From contig NC_071580.1 of the NCBI RefSeq assembly GCF_024509145.1, forward strand, positions 23,240,501-23,304,500: a stretch of 64,000 nucleotides of DNA, written 5' to 3'. Position numbers and translations under genes: made by a program. This DNA comes from Vidua macroura. Its lineage: Eukaryota; Chordata; Aves; Passeriformes; Viduidae. A model generated the notes under the pieces. It saw only the letters and a program-made list of their open reading frames with translations. It had not been told where the DNA came from and searched no databases. Positions 1 to 12,531 of this stretch are shown in pieces (the stretch's first letter is position 1; every line of letters begins with the position of its first letter).

Positions 1-904
1 AACTATGTGACTGTATAGACATAGATACTGATATGGTAATGAGTTTGCTGAGAAGACCTAACAGGTAGACTTTTGGAATGCAAGCCTCTCTGAGTTCCTC
101 AGAGAGAGAGATGAATGCAAGCGTTGAATTAAAGCCTTTAGCGAAATTAAGATATATTAAGCCACATAGATATGAAGTGGAAGTGTAAGTTATAGTTTTA
201 AGCAAGTAGAAATATATTTTAAGTGCCTTAAGAAACTGTGTTAGCTAGTAAAGGCCCTAAGGCTTAGTTTAAAATTCAATAACTTAGTTCCAGACATAAC
301 AAAAACATAGCAGAACTTTGCTTATGTCTCTAGACTAGAACAGATAGAACTATCTGCATAGACAGAACTATTCATGTAAATAGATAAACTTATATATGTA
401 AATTTTAAGTAAGAAAACAGTATGTTTGTGTAAATAGATAATATATACATAGTTTTTAGGTAAGAACTGACACTACTTTTGCACTACTTTTGCACATTAG
501 AATTAAGTTTAGATTGGTTTAGAAATAATGTTTTAGAATCATGTTTTTAGTTGATTGGTTGTTTTACGTATAAAAATTCCCCTGTATTGGGAAGAGGACA
601 ACAACCACAAGAAGAAGAAGAAAGAAGAACAAGAAGAAAAGAAGAAAGAAGAAGAAAAGACTGTGGTTCCTGCTGCTGCTGCTTGGAACATTGGACTCTA
701 TGCCAGGGAACAACTGTTGCAGCTGCAGCTTTTGCTTGGGACTCTACGCCAGGAAGTTTTTAGCACGGACTTTAATACTTTAGTACGGACTTTAATACCT
801 TGAACTCTTTGCCTTCGAGACTGATGTATTCATGCAATAAACAACTTTATAGCAACAACTGCTCGTGTCTCTTTGAAGACCTGAGGCCCAGCTAAAGCTC
901 AACA
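1..904 (+). mobile_element. Endogenous retrovirus LTR, 5' end cut by the window edge
   Basis: The segment has the order of parts expected in an LTR. An AT-rich upstream portion is followed by a TATA box (TATAAAA, 569-575), a purine-rich tract (609-660), a polyadenylation signal (AATAAA, 836-841), and a short tail ending in CA at 904. The start was not found, so the element probably begins before base 1 and no target-site duplication can be tested. Short open frames at 551-803 come from the GAA-rich tract and are not genes. No retroviral coding sequence follows, so it is either a solo LTR or the 3' LTR of an element lying to the left. The call rests on signal order and not on a second copy in the window. 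Confidence 0.55.
609..660 (+). repeat. Purine-only GAA-rich tract
   Basis: About 52 bases of A and G with a single C at 630, built mostly of GAA and GAAA units. It lies between the TATA box and the polyadenylation signal of the LTR, so it would be near the start of any transcript. Long purine strands of this kind can be unstable in length. Confidence 0.9.
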
Positions 905-3900
905 GTAGACATAGTGATGAAATGAATTTTTCCACATAGTTTTTAAAGTAAGAAAAATGACAATAGTCCCGTTTCTCCTGTGCCTTCATTTTTCAGGGTA
1001 ATACTGACACTCACTAAAGTAGTATTTTGTTTGAAAAACGAACCTCCTGTAAAACTGGGCTTACTCTGTTGTTCTGCCAATTTAATCACAGAACCCAATG
1101 AAGCTCTCGAATATCAGCTTGAGTATTGTATTACAGCTGCACTGTAAGGTATGTCCAGGTTATCCCTTTGTGGCTGTTCACAAAGGATGTACTTGAAAAT
1201 GTTTGGCAATAGCCGCTTCTTTCTATGTGAACTTTTAAATTTTTGTTAGTGATTAGAAACTCATTGCATAATACAGAGTTCTCTGGACGCAGTTACCTGC
1301 CCTCCTTATTTTCTTCCATCTCATAAATGTTCTATTTTAACATAATTATCCACATAAATAATGGTGATTTTTTTTTTCAAAATGAAAGACCTAACTCACT
1401 CTTAGAAGTATTTATAATGTAGTAAATAATAGTAGTAAAAATGTATATGCAATTCTTCTGTATCTGAAGTACAGAAAGCAACTCAGGAGAATTTTATTCT
1501 CCTGGTTTTAATAATTTGCCTCATATACCACCAAGAAAGAATAAGGAAGATATTCAAGCTCTCCTCATAAACTCCCTATGAATATTGCAGTTCAAATATG
1601 ATACATACAGATTTCAGGAGGGTTTTTCTGGGACTCTTAGATGATTTAAATATTTCAGTCACAGGAAATTAAATTTTGACTCCTATTGCTACTGTAACTT
1701 TCAATTATTTTAGAATATTTAAAGAGAAATTCAATTGCTTGAGACATGTATTCCTGAAGTTGACTCTCAAACAGTCCATCTCCTCCATGTGGAGCAGGGA
1801 TTTCTGGTTTGTTCTGTGTCATTCCTGGAGCTCCTGCAGATTCCCAGCTCTGGATCAGCTGTCACAGGAGGCAGGACTCTGTGCCACTGTCTCAGCAGGC
1901 ACAGAGCTGTTCCCTAGATCTGAAGCAGAGCTGTGGGAGCTCTGGAATTCCAACTCTCTGACCCTTGCTGTGCCTCCTGAGCCTTCTCTGCACAGCTCAG
2001 GCAGATCTTGGTGACACCCTGTCTGCCACCAGGACACAGAGACACCTTCTCCTGCACTGCTGTGGTATCCTGCATCTGGGAGCTGAAAGGAAGTTTTTAA
2101 CCTGCTTAGGCTGCATTTGTTAGCAGGAACCTTTCCACTTACTGCCAAGGGAATTCTGCACTAGCAAGAAGTGTCAAGCCTGGATACCCACTAGGCCAGG
2201 AAATGTCAGTGGATATTTCATACAGTTTGCAACCAGCTTTGTGGTCTCAGGCATTCTTACACTTATTTTATCAAGGCCTTATTTCATGTAACTTTCAAAT
2301 CCAAACCATATATATTTTGGTATCTATACCAAAATATAGATAAAATGGGCAGTTACACTCCTTTGTGTAAAAAAAGTGTATGGGATTACACTTTTTATAG
2401 CAGCAGCAGTATTGTCAGAAAAGTGAGATAAGAAAGTTTAAGGGAGTAGAATTTTGTTTCAAGTGGCTTAAATTATTGTGCTAGGTGTAAGTTGATATTA
2501 TCTCTACTTCCAGTCAACTAATTTTTACATTTAGAAATATAGTTAATGAACATGCTGTATTTGACAAACTCATCGAGTCCTTGTGATACCATGAATAAAT
2601 ATTTAGATTGAGGCAGGACAGTTTTCTCTAGCTGAAAAAACAGGCAGCCAACAGAATTGAGCAATGGTGATGTGTGTCATGCAGGAAATTAATTTCTTCT
2701 CAGGAAAGTTTCATGGAGATACTGGGCATACCAGTGCAATGCAGTATTAGGGAATTTATTTGACATCTGTGCCTAAGATTAAATCTCTCTAAGAGTATTT
2801 GAGGGATACTTTTCCCTATAGGACATTTTTGACAGCAATTGGTGGAGCTCACAAATGTTGTGCCTTTAGGTGACATTTGCCTTGATGCAATTTTGACAGA
2901 ATCCTGCAACTCTTTTGTTAACAACTGATGGGAAGCCAGGTAGGTGCAGTACAGCAGGAGGGTAGGACTGACCTATTTGCTGGATAGTCCTGAAGCAACA
3001 GTCTCCTCTAACAATGATTTGTGAACTGTGGTGGGTGAATTTCTTGTCAGATGAGTTTGTACAACTACCAAACCTCTGCTAACTTTGACAGCAAAATGAT
3101 GAATAAATGTCTCTACAGTCTTTTTTTGACATGTGCATGTAAAGCCTGCCAGCAGTAAGGATGCAGTAATGCAAACTTAACAGTGCATCTTCAGAGAACT
3201 GTTCCTGTGGGATTTAAGTTGAAAGGAATGATTAGAGAGTGGCTGTATTTTAAATGGCATAATTCTAAATTATATTCCATCAGCTTTACAGAGGAGGTTT
3301 TTCAACAATCAGAATGTTGTCTATTGAGAGTACCTTGGGTTTTGTTTCTAAGGTCAGTGTCTCTCAAAGATTTTCTGCTGAACTATTAAACTTTCTGACT
3401 CATTTCACTCTGAAGGAACAAAAGATAAAATTGCAGGGTAGGCTGTAGAAGGGCTAAATTTCTAGAGATTAAAAAGTAATGATGGATTGTGTGCAAAATG
3501 GCTCTGGTCCTCCTGCACCCTTTCCTTGGCAATTTAACTCCCCTGTCTGGAGATTCAGTTGCCTAAAACTATTCCAATATCAAAAATGAGGAAAGCTTTT
3601 CAGCCTGGAGGTATATGATATTTCATATCAACAACAGAAGAAAATGGATTGACATGATTAGCTACATTTTTTATCCAACAAGAGCTTGCCAGGAAGATAA
3701 AGAATGTTATTGATGGTCAATTAATCTTTTCTTTTTGAAAGCTTAGGATGGGAAAAGGCCCCTTAGGGTTGATTTGCAGGATCAAATAGGCACTATATCT
3801 TCTTTTAGATGCCAGTATTTAGATGTCACTAGCATTCACAAAAACCTTTACTCAGCTCTTGACTGGCCATGGGGGCAGTTGTCCCTCAGCAGTGAAGATT

Positions 3901-6900
3901 TTGCTGGTGAAGCACCTATAAATCTTTTTCTGTGTATTTGTGGAATTACTTGATGACAGTCTCAGCCCATACCTGAAATGTGTCAGGATTTACCTTGTAC
4001 CCATGATCTGGGGTCCTTTATAATGGTGGTAAAACACCTCTGTACAGTGGTGCCTCTGGGAAACAGATGAGACCTGTCCTGCCTTGGGCTAATGTGGAGT
4101 GGGGATTTGGGTATGGGTCTTCCATTTCTCCTGACAATATCTAATATCTGATGCAGAGAATGTTCTGGAAATAATTGCAAATCTCAGTTCTTCCCCTTGT
4201 TCCAGTTTATGTATAAAGGGAAACATTTCTTAGACTGTACTTCTGAAGTAACCAAACTGCAGAGTCACTCAATTTGCCACTGGCCCAAAACTTGCTTAGA
4301 AAGGGCAGATAAAAGCCACAGCTTTTAACAGAACAGACTGGGGATCGACCAGTCACATCAGTGCTTTTGGCAAAGGTAGAGTGGAAATGGTAGCTTTATT
4401 TTAGAAACTTCATTTATTCTACAGATTTCTGAATGAGAATTTTAAGAAACAATCATGTCTATAAATTGAAAAGTATTGTAATGTGCACAAAAAGATTTCT
4501 ATGTAGGGCTTACATAATTCAGCTCCAGTTTCTTTCAGTCTATCCAACTGCTCTCAGAGGTTTCTCTAAGAGTGTTTTTATATTTTAGGAGCAATTCTGA
4601 AACAAATTGTTTAATTTATTAATTGCTTCTAATGGAAATCCTCTTAGAGAAATGAGAGAGAGAAATGGGCAGAAATTGCAGTACTGGACAGGAGAAGGTA
4701 AGATTCTACAGTCCGAAGGTTAATGTCATTGGTAAAACATTTTAGTACTCCCTGATGCAAATTTAAGCAAAATATTAGTCTTGTCTACCACTAAGATTCC
4801 ACATTTTATTTTGAAAAAATGTATTTCTCTTTTGAGAAGTACAGATGGCAGTGTTGACTAAATTCCTGAAGGTGTATCTTCACAGAAAATATGGAGATTT
4901 AGTTTTTTGTGCTGATGATCTAAAGCTTAGAGAGTGTCTCTCTAATTATTCTCCCAGGTCAGTGACCACCTCATTGTAGTATCTTTAATAATTAAGTGGG
5001 TAGAGCTTCTGCTAATACTGGAGAACAGCAAAGAATTTGTCTCCTGTATAAGTTGAGCATGAGTGACGTGCTTGCCAGGTGAAAGTAAAGGGCAGCATTT
5101 TGAATCCAGTTTTTTAGTTCATCTAAAATGGTACAGTTCTGTCAAATGCATTGAAATTAGCCATGAATTTAGCCGTGAATTTACTGAATTCCTATTTTGA
5201 ATTTTTTCTTCCTATAGTTAAAAGCTCTTTTAAGCTGAATTATTTCATAATTATGTATTAGTTGAATTCAAAGGCATTAAAGGCATTTACTGGCTTCCCA
5301 GCTAGGTAAGGTCAGGTGCTGGCACTGTAGCCCTGGGTGCTGTCAGTGTGAGTAGGCTCTGCTCAAAGCTCTTCACCACTGAGAAACAATCCATCCAAGT
5401 GATGGTCACAGCCCGAGTGTCAGTAGTCACCAAAAACCCTGGGAATTCCAGCATGATCCCTACTGAAGGCTCTGCTCTGAGCTCAAGAGCTGTTCCCAGT
5501 GCTGCAGAGGACTCAAATGTGGGGTTTTTGAGCTGTAACTGAGGGAGCCTGGTTTCTTCTGGAGTTGCGCATTGTAGCTGAGTGCCGGTCATGTTAAAGA
5601 AGCCCTGACTGAAGTCTGTGCCAGAGTAAAGATATACATAAAGTGCTTTATTTCATGTAGTTTCTCTGGTGTCTAGCATGGAATACTTTTAAGTCTTCTG
5701 TCTTGTGGTTAAGTGTCAGGGAATCTGGCCAATGAGTCTATTAGGTAAAGGCTGAGAATTTTTTTGTACCTACAGTAGGAAAGACTCACTTTCCCAAGAA
5801 AGAAACAATATTTGTGGGTGAAGAGGAATGCTCAGAGTGTGAGAGGGAACAGGACTGTACCAGCTCTGTGCAGCTGCATGTCTTCTGCTTTGTGGGGACA
5901 GACAGAAGTATAACAAATCTAGAGGAGAGACAAGCTTTGATACAAACTTCTAGCCAGGACGCAGGGGCCTCACCTCCAGGCTGGGGATGGCTGTCTCTGT
6001 CATCGCCAGGTATGTTCTCTGCCTTGCAGAGTCATTCTAGGGCAGTTCCTCCCTGTGTATTTTGTGTCTCTCCATGTCACACACACAGACAGACACATGG
6101 ACAAGAGGCTATGAGAATGGGCAATAGGGGATGCCACATATATATCGCCATTACCTCTCTTCTCATTTCTATGGACTTTGTTCGGTATGACTGAGACATC
6201 TACACTTCATTCAATTTTTTCAACTCCAACTACTCTCCCTTCTTCATGAAGCAAAAAGAGTTCAGGCCTTTCTCTTAAAAATAAACAAAATAATGTGTTT
6301 TTCTCTAATTTTATCTTCAAAATCAACTGAACCTGTTGTGCTGAGGGATTGCCAAAATATTCATTTTTAAATGGGGCCAGAAATTAATCTGACAAGATAT
6401 TGCAGGAAAGTACTAGTTGACTTTTAACAAAAAAAAACACCATTTACATGTGTGAAATGAGTCTAGGCATTCAAACACCAAAAACTGTGTAAGTTTAAGG
6501 AAAATAGCAGCATATTTCAGAAATGGCAAATCTTAGATATAACTGCTGTGGATCTATGGCTTCACCCTGTGATATCCACAGTCACACTGGAAGTATGTTA
6601 ATGCTGGCAGAAATGTAATACTATCACTTCTGTCCTTCATTTAATTTATCTCCTCCTACTTCTCAGCATACTCTTACCTGAAGTGTCCACTGAACTGTGC
6701 TAGGGTGTCTCATCCACAGATGAAGCCAAGGGAAAGTACATAATCCCATCTCTTTGTCAGGGTGTGTTGAGTTTAGTGTACTCACTGCACCTCCAAGGAA
6801 AAGAGCAGGAAAGTAAGCAAAGGCAGCAGAGTTATGAAAGGTGTTTGGCATTTAGTTCTGCTATTTTATGAAATGTGAGCAGAGAGGACAAAGTAAGGGT

Positions 6901-7325
6901 GAATATTTTTTTGTTTACATGATGCCCTGCTGGTAAGACATAAACCTTTAGATTACTTATCTATGTCCTGTGGAGTACCTGATGGCTGGGGAGACATACT
7001 GAAGATCAAACTGCTGTGATTTTTACATGCAATATTTTCCTAGGCAATGTTCTTGTTTTCCTTTATAATTGCATTTGTTGGATAGCACAGTTATGCGTGG
7101 GCTGGCTCACCTGCAAATGCAATCACTGTCACTATCACAGTTACATAGAAACTGAAGGGCTTTATTCACATCTACATCAAAGCTTCCTTAGTCTTCTTTG
7201 GTGTTTTAATGTTGCAATGAATATTCTTCAAATCTCTTTACACTGTCAGAGTGGGATGAAAAACCTTACTGCATATGAGAATCTGGCTGATAGCGTACAC
7301 TCAGTTGCTCACACCTCGGCACAAG
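905..7325. other. AT-rich unique DNA, no gene seen
   Basis: No recognisable coding exon or repeat family. Open frames are under 130 codons and show no domain. Two adjacent perfect inverted repeats lie at 2311-2338 and 2371-2396. Slightly GC-richer patches at 1780-2090, 5290-5590 and 5810-6190 give the longest frames (112, 96 and 126 codons). Their peptides have no motif I recognise, and they could be decayed repeats. A short stretch of CA/GACA units lies near 6078-6098. Confidence 0.6.
2311..2396. repeat. Two adjacent perfect inverted repeats
   Basis: The first has 13-bp arms, TATATTTTGGTAT (2311-2323) and its exact complement (2326-2338), around a 2-base loop. The second has 10-bp arms, AAAAAGTGTA (2371-2380) and TACACTTTTT (2387-2396), around a 6-base loop. 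Both are AT-rich. They may be chance, a cruciform-prone site, or the remains of a small inverted-repeat element. Confidence 0.85.
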
Positions 7326-7756
7326 TCACAGAATGGTTTGAGTTGGAAATTACCTTAAAGATCATCTCCTTCCAATGCCCTGCTGGGGGGAACACCTTCC
7401 ACTGTTCCAGGTGGCTTAGAGCCTCATCCAACCTGGGCTTGGACACTTCCAGGCCTGAGACAGCCACAGCTTCTCTGGGCAACCTTGCCAGGGCCTCTCC
7501 ACCCTCACAGGGAAGAATTTTTCCAAAATATCTAATCCAAATCTTCTGTCAGTTTGAAGCCATTTCCCCTTGTACTGTCACTCCAGGCTCTTGAAGAAAG
7601 TCTCTCTTCATCTTTCCTGTAGGCTCCATTCAGGTACTGGAAGGCTGCAAATAGGTTACCCCAAAGCCTTCCCTTTTCTAGGCTGAACAACCCCAGTTCC
7701 CTTAGTCTTTCCTTGTAGCCAAGGTGCTCCATCCCTGTGATCACCTTGATGGCCCT
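7326..7756 (-). mobile_element. CR1 LINE, 3' fragment
   Basis: Read on the minus strand this is the 3' part of chicken repeat 1, the main avian non-LTR retrotransposon. On the plus strand it starts at the reversed CR1 tail (TCACAGAATGGTTTGAGTTGG). It runs through the familiar blocks on confining a 'conserved 3' UTR-like' segment and ends near GATGGCCCT. About 430 bp is kept, so the copy is strongly 5'-truncated, as is usual for CR1. The terminal octamer repeat is worn to a single ATTCTGTGA-like unit. Open frames on both strands here (7016-7594 and 7532-7771) are chance frames through or into the repeat. No reverse transcriptase coding sequence remains. Confidence 0.93.
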
Positions 7757-7795
7757 CAAGTCACAGAGCAAGAAAATGCAATCTATTTAGGACTG

Positions 7796-7826
7796 TATTT
7801 TTTCTTTTCTTTTTTTTTTTTTTTTC
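7796..7826. repeat. Pyrimidine-rich tract with a 16-base T run
   Basis: A low-complexity T/C tract about 40 bases beyond the CR1 fragment, with 16 uninterrupted T at 7810-7825. It may be an old A tail read from the other strand or simple polymerase slippage. No retrocopy body could be tied to it. Confidence 0.75.
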
Positions 7827-10800
7827 TTATATGCTGATGAGTTTTGCATTCATTTTTATATCTAAATGCCACCTTTTTCTCTAAACTCCGAAAGTAAAGT
7901 TTTGGTAATTTTTTCCTCCTATGTCATTGTAAGAGAAAGAAATCTGTAGAGTACCATGGGAGAAATCAGTCAGTTCCAAGTTTCTCTGTGTAAGGGCAGC
8001 TTGGCTGAAGGGAAGGCATGCAAGGCAAGCTGGCAAATGGGCAGATGAGGCTGGGAGCTGTGCCCTTAAAAGCATCCTAGTAGAGATGCACATGTTCAAG
8101 GGAGTGCTCTGGGAACTCTGAGACTGTGCTGCCTCATTTATCCTTGGAAATTAAAATGGAGAAGAAGTTGCTGTGAGCAGCTCAATACGATTATCATTTG
8201 TAACATGGACCTAAAATTGCTTGTGGCCATGGCCTTAACTGCTAATGAGTAAATTAATCCCTTGGTTACACCTGTGCTGCTCCACTGACTCCATGGATCT
8301 GTTATGGCAAATGGGAGTGAAACTGGAATAAAGCACTTAAAATGCACAGCTGTAACTGAAATGCTGATCACAACAGTAAGTATTTTTGGAGAAGACGTTG
8401 TAAGAAACTGGTACTTGTGTTTTGTTTGTATTACTCATTTACTGTCTACTTCTCTTTCTCCTGTGAATAAACTGTAAAATGATCAAACACAGGGTACATT
8501 GTTAAAAAAAAAAAAAGTGTGAACTAAACATAATGAGTGTTGTTTATTTCTCAGAAGATTCAAATGAGAAGGTGCAAGGGCTGCTTTGCTGTATACATGT
8601 ATTTTTGGACACATATAGGAATTCTGTGTAGATGGACCACACTGATATTCAAATTAGCTCAAAGGCTGGCCTTATGGGATTTGAACTATTTGAAGCTGAG
8701 GCTGGACAGTTTCCCATTAATATGGCTTCATGAGTTAGGGCTCCGCAGTGTCCTGTTTATTCATAATTACTCTCAAGAAGCCCTTGTTAAAATTCTTGCT
8801 GGTTTTGACAATAAGATAGAAGCCTCGTAGTGAATGGCATCTTTTAAATAAAACATTTCTGCTTGCATCACTTAATAGCAATTTTTTTCTGACATGTGCT
8901 AGTTTTCCATCTTCTGTATATCTTCTGTGTTGTTTGTTTTGCTTAAGAGTCATTCCCCTCACTTGAGGTCGCAGACATCCACTTGCAAACCTTCTGCCTG
9001 AAACAGCTCCAATGAATTCTCTAAGCATTAGCATTGCTTAGCTATGTGATTGATAAGCTCTGATCAGTCCCTTCAGAGGAATAATAGTCAGCCACTGGCA
9101 CTGCTGAATTAGGGCAGACATGTGAGAAGAACCTCTTTTAATTGTGGTCTCATAAGAATTCACAAAATCAGCTATATGCAATGGTGAGTAGACACATTGA
9201 CACAGCTTGAGATACTGGTAATATTCCACACAGGTTACACAGCTGAATTTACCCCAGTTTAGAAATAGCTGAAGTTGTTTGGTGGCTACTCCTTTGTCTC
9301 TGCAGCATGGATAAGAGGGTTTCCAGTGCTAAACAGACAAAAATTTGGATCATTCATTAGTTGTAGCCACTGTGGTAACAATAAGATTGTTGTAACAAGT
9401 TAATCAGAAATAAGGTGGTAATGAAACTGTCATATTTAATTGGATATTAATTAGTATGGCAGATAAAAAGCTATTCCCAGCCCTGGAGGCAGCCATTCCA
9501 GAGCTGGACTGAAGCACAGCAGTACACAGGAGTGGCTGTTGTCTTTCCTCCTCTACTAGTAAAAGAGGGACTTGGACTCCAACAGTCTGGCCCTTTTCAC
9601 AGGAATTAACAAAACAAACTTGGCCCAAAGAATGTGGCAAATTGAAAGGACTTTGGTGTATGTCACATTTTATGCAGTTAGTGTTGTGGTTGGTAAGAGA
9701 GTTACTTGCTGGGTTAATGCACTGTGAAACTTCTCCTGGATTACTGTTCAGTCCCTTTGGCCTGCTGTATCTCCTTATCACATAATTCCCTATTGGACCA
9801 AGGTTTAAAATGATGAATCAAGGTTTATTACGGTTAAATATGTTCTGATTAGGTCAAATGGTTTGATGGGCAGGGCAATCGTTTGATGGATGCATTATTT
9901 ATAAAGTAAAACACTCCTGTTGGTGACACCCTGGCTGTTTCCACCTGGGATGGGTGCCAAGGGGACACAAAACTCATCTACCCTGGGCATTGCAACCATG
10001 GTTACATTTTCTGTGCTACTCTTTGGATAATGCTGTAGGAGCTGAACCCATTGCTGAGAAAGAGTGTGTGGAAAAACAAGTTATTCTGGAACTGCACTGA
10101 TGCAGTGTGTGTGCAAATTTTGATAAAGAAGCAATTTCCTGGCCCTTTGTGCTTCACCAACTTTGCAGCTCTAGCCCAGTGAGCTCAGCATAGGAAAGTT
10201 TTAACCAGGTGTCTCTGTGACAGGTAGATTGTTTTCAAAATGCCTGGAACTTTAGTTCAATATGGAGATCTACAGAGGAAGGGGTAACAATGCTGTTTTA
10301 CTGCTGATTGTGAAATAAATTTGACAAAGATGAATCACTAAATGGTTGTTGCCTTAAAAATACTCTGGTATTTTCTTTACAAAGTTTCTGTTGCATAGAA
10401 GTTTATTACTTCTTAATTGGATTTCATTTTATAGTGAGAACATCTTGAATGCATGTTAATTGTGTGATATCAAATGAGCCATGGATTTCTGTAAATGTGT
10501 TAAAATAAAATATACTCAAGAAATAATATGCCGTATGTCCCTCTCCCTCTGTCATAATGCCTAAAATTCCCTAATATTTTATCATTGTTTCAGCACAATT
10601 TTCCAAAATTACTATATATAACACCAGTTATGAAAAGCAGCTTTTTCTAGTACCTTTTCCCAAGTACCTGGGGTGGTAGTTAATTTTAATTTTAGCACGT
10701 GAGAGAGAACTAAGAACTATTACCACTACTTATACAGTTTCCTGATGAAATCTTAAATTCATCTGATAATTAGTGCCTGGTTTAATTCGATTACTTCTGC

Positions 10801-11971
10801 TATTTGGACTAAAATGTTAAGTGATCTCACCTGGAAACAACAGCAGACATGCAGCTGAGATGAGCACCAGCTCACAAGAGAGACAGGAGCTGATGAGCTT
10901 CTCATGAAGAGGGATTGTGAAGAATTACCAGGACAGTCTGCAAAATATTACCAAAAATCTTGTCATGTGCCTTGTCACCTCACCAGGGCGAAATATTTAA
11001 TTTCCCTTCTCTAGGCTGTTTATTGTAACTGGAACAAGGGAAGAGCCAGATCAGGTCTCTGGCTCCTAGCTGATAACTTGAGGACAGGCTAAGGCAAGGA
11101 TGGAACTGGAATCAGGAACATTGTCAGTAATAATTTCAGGATATTTTTAAACGTTTATCTCTCCGGCTGGAAGTCCCCCAGGGGTATATCTACACATGAC
11201 AAAGAGCCAGCTGAGCTCTCTTTAAACAAGACGATTTCAGGAGAGGGAATGGTCCAACTTTTTTATTGTGTCATTACATGACTTTTATAATGTATTGCAC
11301 AATGTAAGTATCTTCAAAGAGTTTGTTGGTAGAAAACTCATGTTATTCTACAGCTCTTTCATGGAAGTATTAATATACACATGCACATAACCAAATTGTT
11401 TATTTGTTTATTTCAATAATACCAGTGTCCTCAACACAAAAGCAATGTTTTACAACTTCTTTCTATATACATATAGTCATATGTCTTCCAAGTCTCCTTT
11501 TGTCTTTTCAAGATATTTTCTTGTTTCACGTATGTTTCTAATGCTCTTTAGCTGGCAGGTATTTTTCTGAACACTGGTGTTGTCCATATTCTAGGAGTTT
11601 ATGAACTGTTCCAAAATTAATGTGGATTAGAGTAAATGTAAGAAGTTAATGAAGAATATCCCTTTGGACAAAAATCAGTAGTCACTATTTGGATTATGTA
11701 TCAAATGCTCATTTTAGTTTGGATTTTTTTTTTTTTTTAATGCAGAAAAAGAGAAAATATGTGTTACCTGTAGAGATTATTGTATGTCATATTTTCAGTG
11801 CTAATTCCATTATTTTCATAGCATTCATCCTTCACTTAACACAGTGTTAATGATGTGGCTGGCAGGAGGGCCTCTAATGATCCAGACTGCTTTTTCACTG
11901 CCTATTGAGAGGTGTCCTCTATCGCAGTCCATATCGCTGTGATCCCTAGTCCGGCTCATCCAGGGGGAGTG
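7827..11971. other. AT-rich unique DNA, no gene seen
   Basis: No coding region recognised. The longest frame (9404-9781, minus, 125 codons) has no domain. AATAAA near 8465 is followed about 35 bases later by a 13-base A run near 8503. This resembles the 3' end of a processed transcript, but the upstream sequence matches no gene I know. A T run lies near 11727. Nothing else stands out. Confidence 0.55.
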
Positions 11972-12206
11972 TGTCATAAAATAGAGGAACGAGTACAATG
12001 AATTTGCCCAAAAATAAAGATCTTTAATAGCAAAATAACAAATGCAGAAACCGCGCAGTCTGAGGGGCAAGATCCAGTGACGCTGGTGAACACAGCCAGG
12101 TACAGGGGTATTCCGAGGGTGAGGGTTCAATCACGAATGCAAACTTGGAATATGACCTTATTTGTAACAGGTTCCGAGAACTGAGAACAAGAACCAGAAA
12201 CATGAC
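11972..12206 (-). mobile_element. LTR-like fragment, minus strand
   Basis: On the minus strand the sequence carries a polyadenylation signal ATTAAA (complement of 12023-12028). About 50 bases later it ends in TTTTATGACA (complement of 11972-11981), the layout of the 3' part of an LTR. Its upstream part is interrupted at 12207 by the plus-strand LTR-like unit. I could not find its other end or a duplication of its left flank, so the boundary at 12206 is only the insertion point. The 101-codon minus frame at 11825-12130 crosses this end and has no retroviral domain. Confidence 0.45.
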
Positions 12207-12531
12207 GTGTTGCCCTGTTCTTTTGAGAGTTTTAAAGTTCTTCTAAAAGTTTTCTATGCCTTCTGATGTTTACGTATTTCTACTGGAACTTTCTCACGCT
12301 GTTCATATAAACAATGATTGTTTCGCATTCTTCTTTGTGGGTGGAGAGAATTGATGGACTGTTGGTTTGACCACTGTGGTTGGAGAGGTGGCAATTTCAC
12401 CCTCCAATCCACTGCCACTTTTGCTATTCTTTATATAGGGAGTCAGAAAATAAAATCTCTCTTTTGGTTCTTTTCTCCCCTCTTTTGCATCTGGCGTCTG
12501 TGTGTGAGTTATTTGATGTCGTAGTGTGACA
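12207..12531 (+). mobile_element. Probable solo LTR nested in another repeat
   Basis: About 325 bp lies between two copies of CATGAC (12201-12206 and 12532-12537; with the preceding A the match is 7 bp). Inside are a TATATA box (12432-12437), a polyadenylation signal AATAAA (12449-12454) and a terminal GACA. The left end reads GTGTTGCC, one base before the expected TG, so either a base was added or the end is shifted. No coding interior or second LTR is present. It appears inserted into the older minus-strand LTR-like fragment. Confidence 0.55.

Noticed and set aside
6078..6098. CA/GACA-type microsatellite
   Set aside because: Too short and irregular to call as a repeat array.
7016..7594. 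192-codon open frame
   Set aside because: Its second half is a CR1 fragment in the wrong orientation and the rest has no domain or exon context.
8100..8515. Processed pseudogene suggested by AATAAA near 8465 and an A run near 8503
   Set aside because: The spacing is long and the upstream sequence matches no transcript I recognise; no flanking duplication was found.
11825..12130. Possible primer-binding site just beyond the minus-strand LTR end at 11972
   Set aside because: A TGG occurs about 10 bases beyond the end, but the following bases do not match any tRNA 3' end I can recall with confidence.
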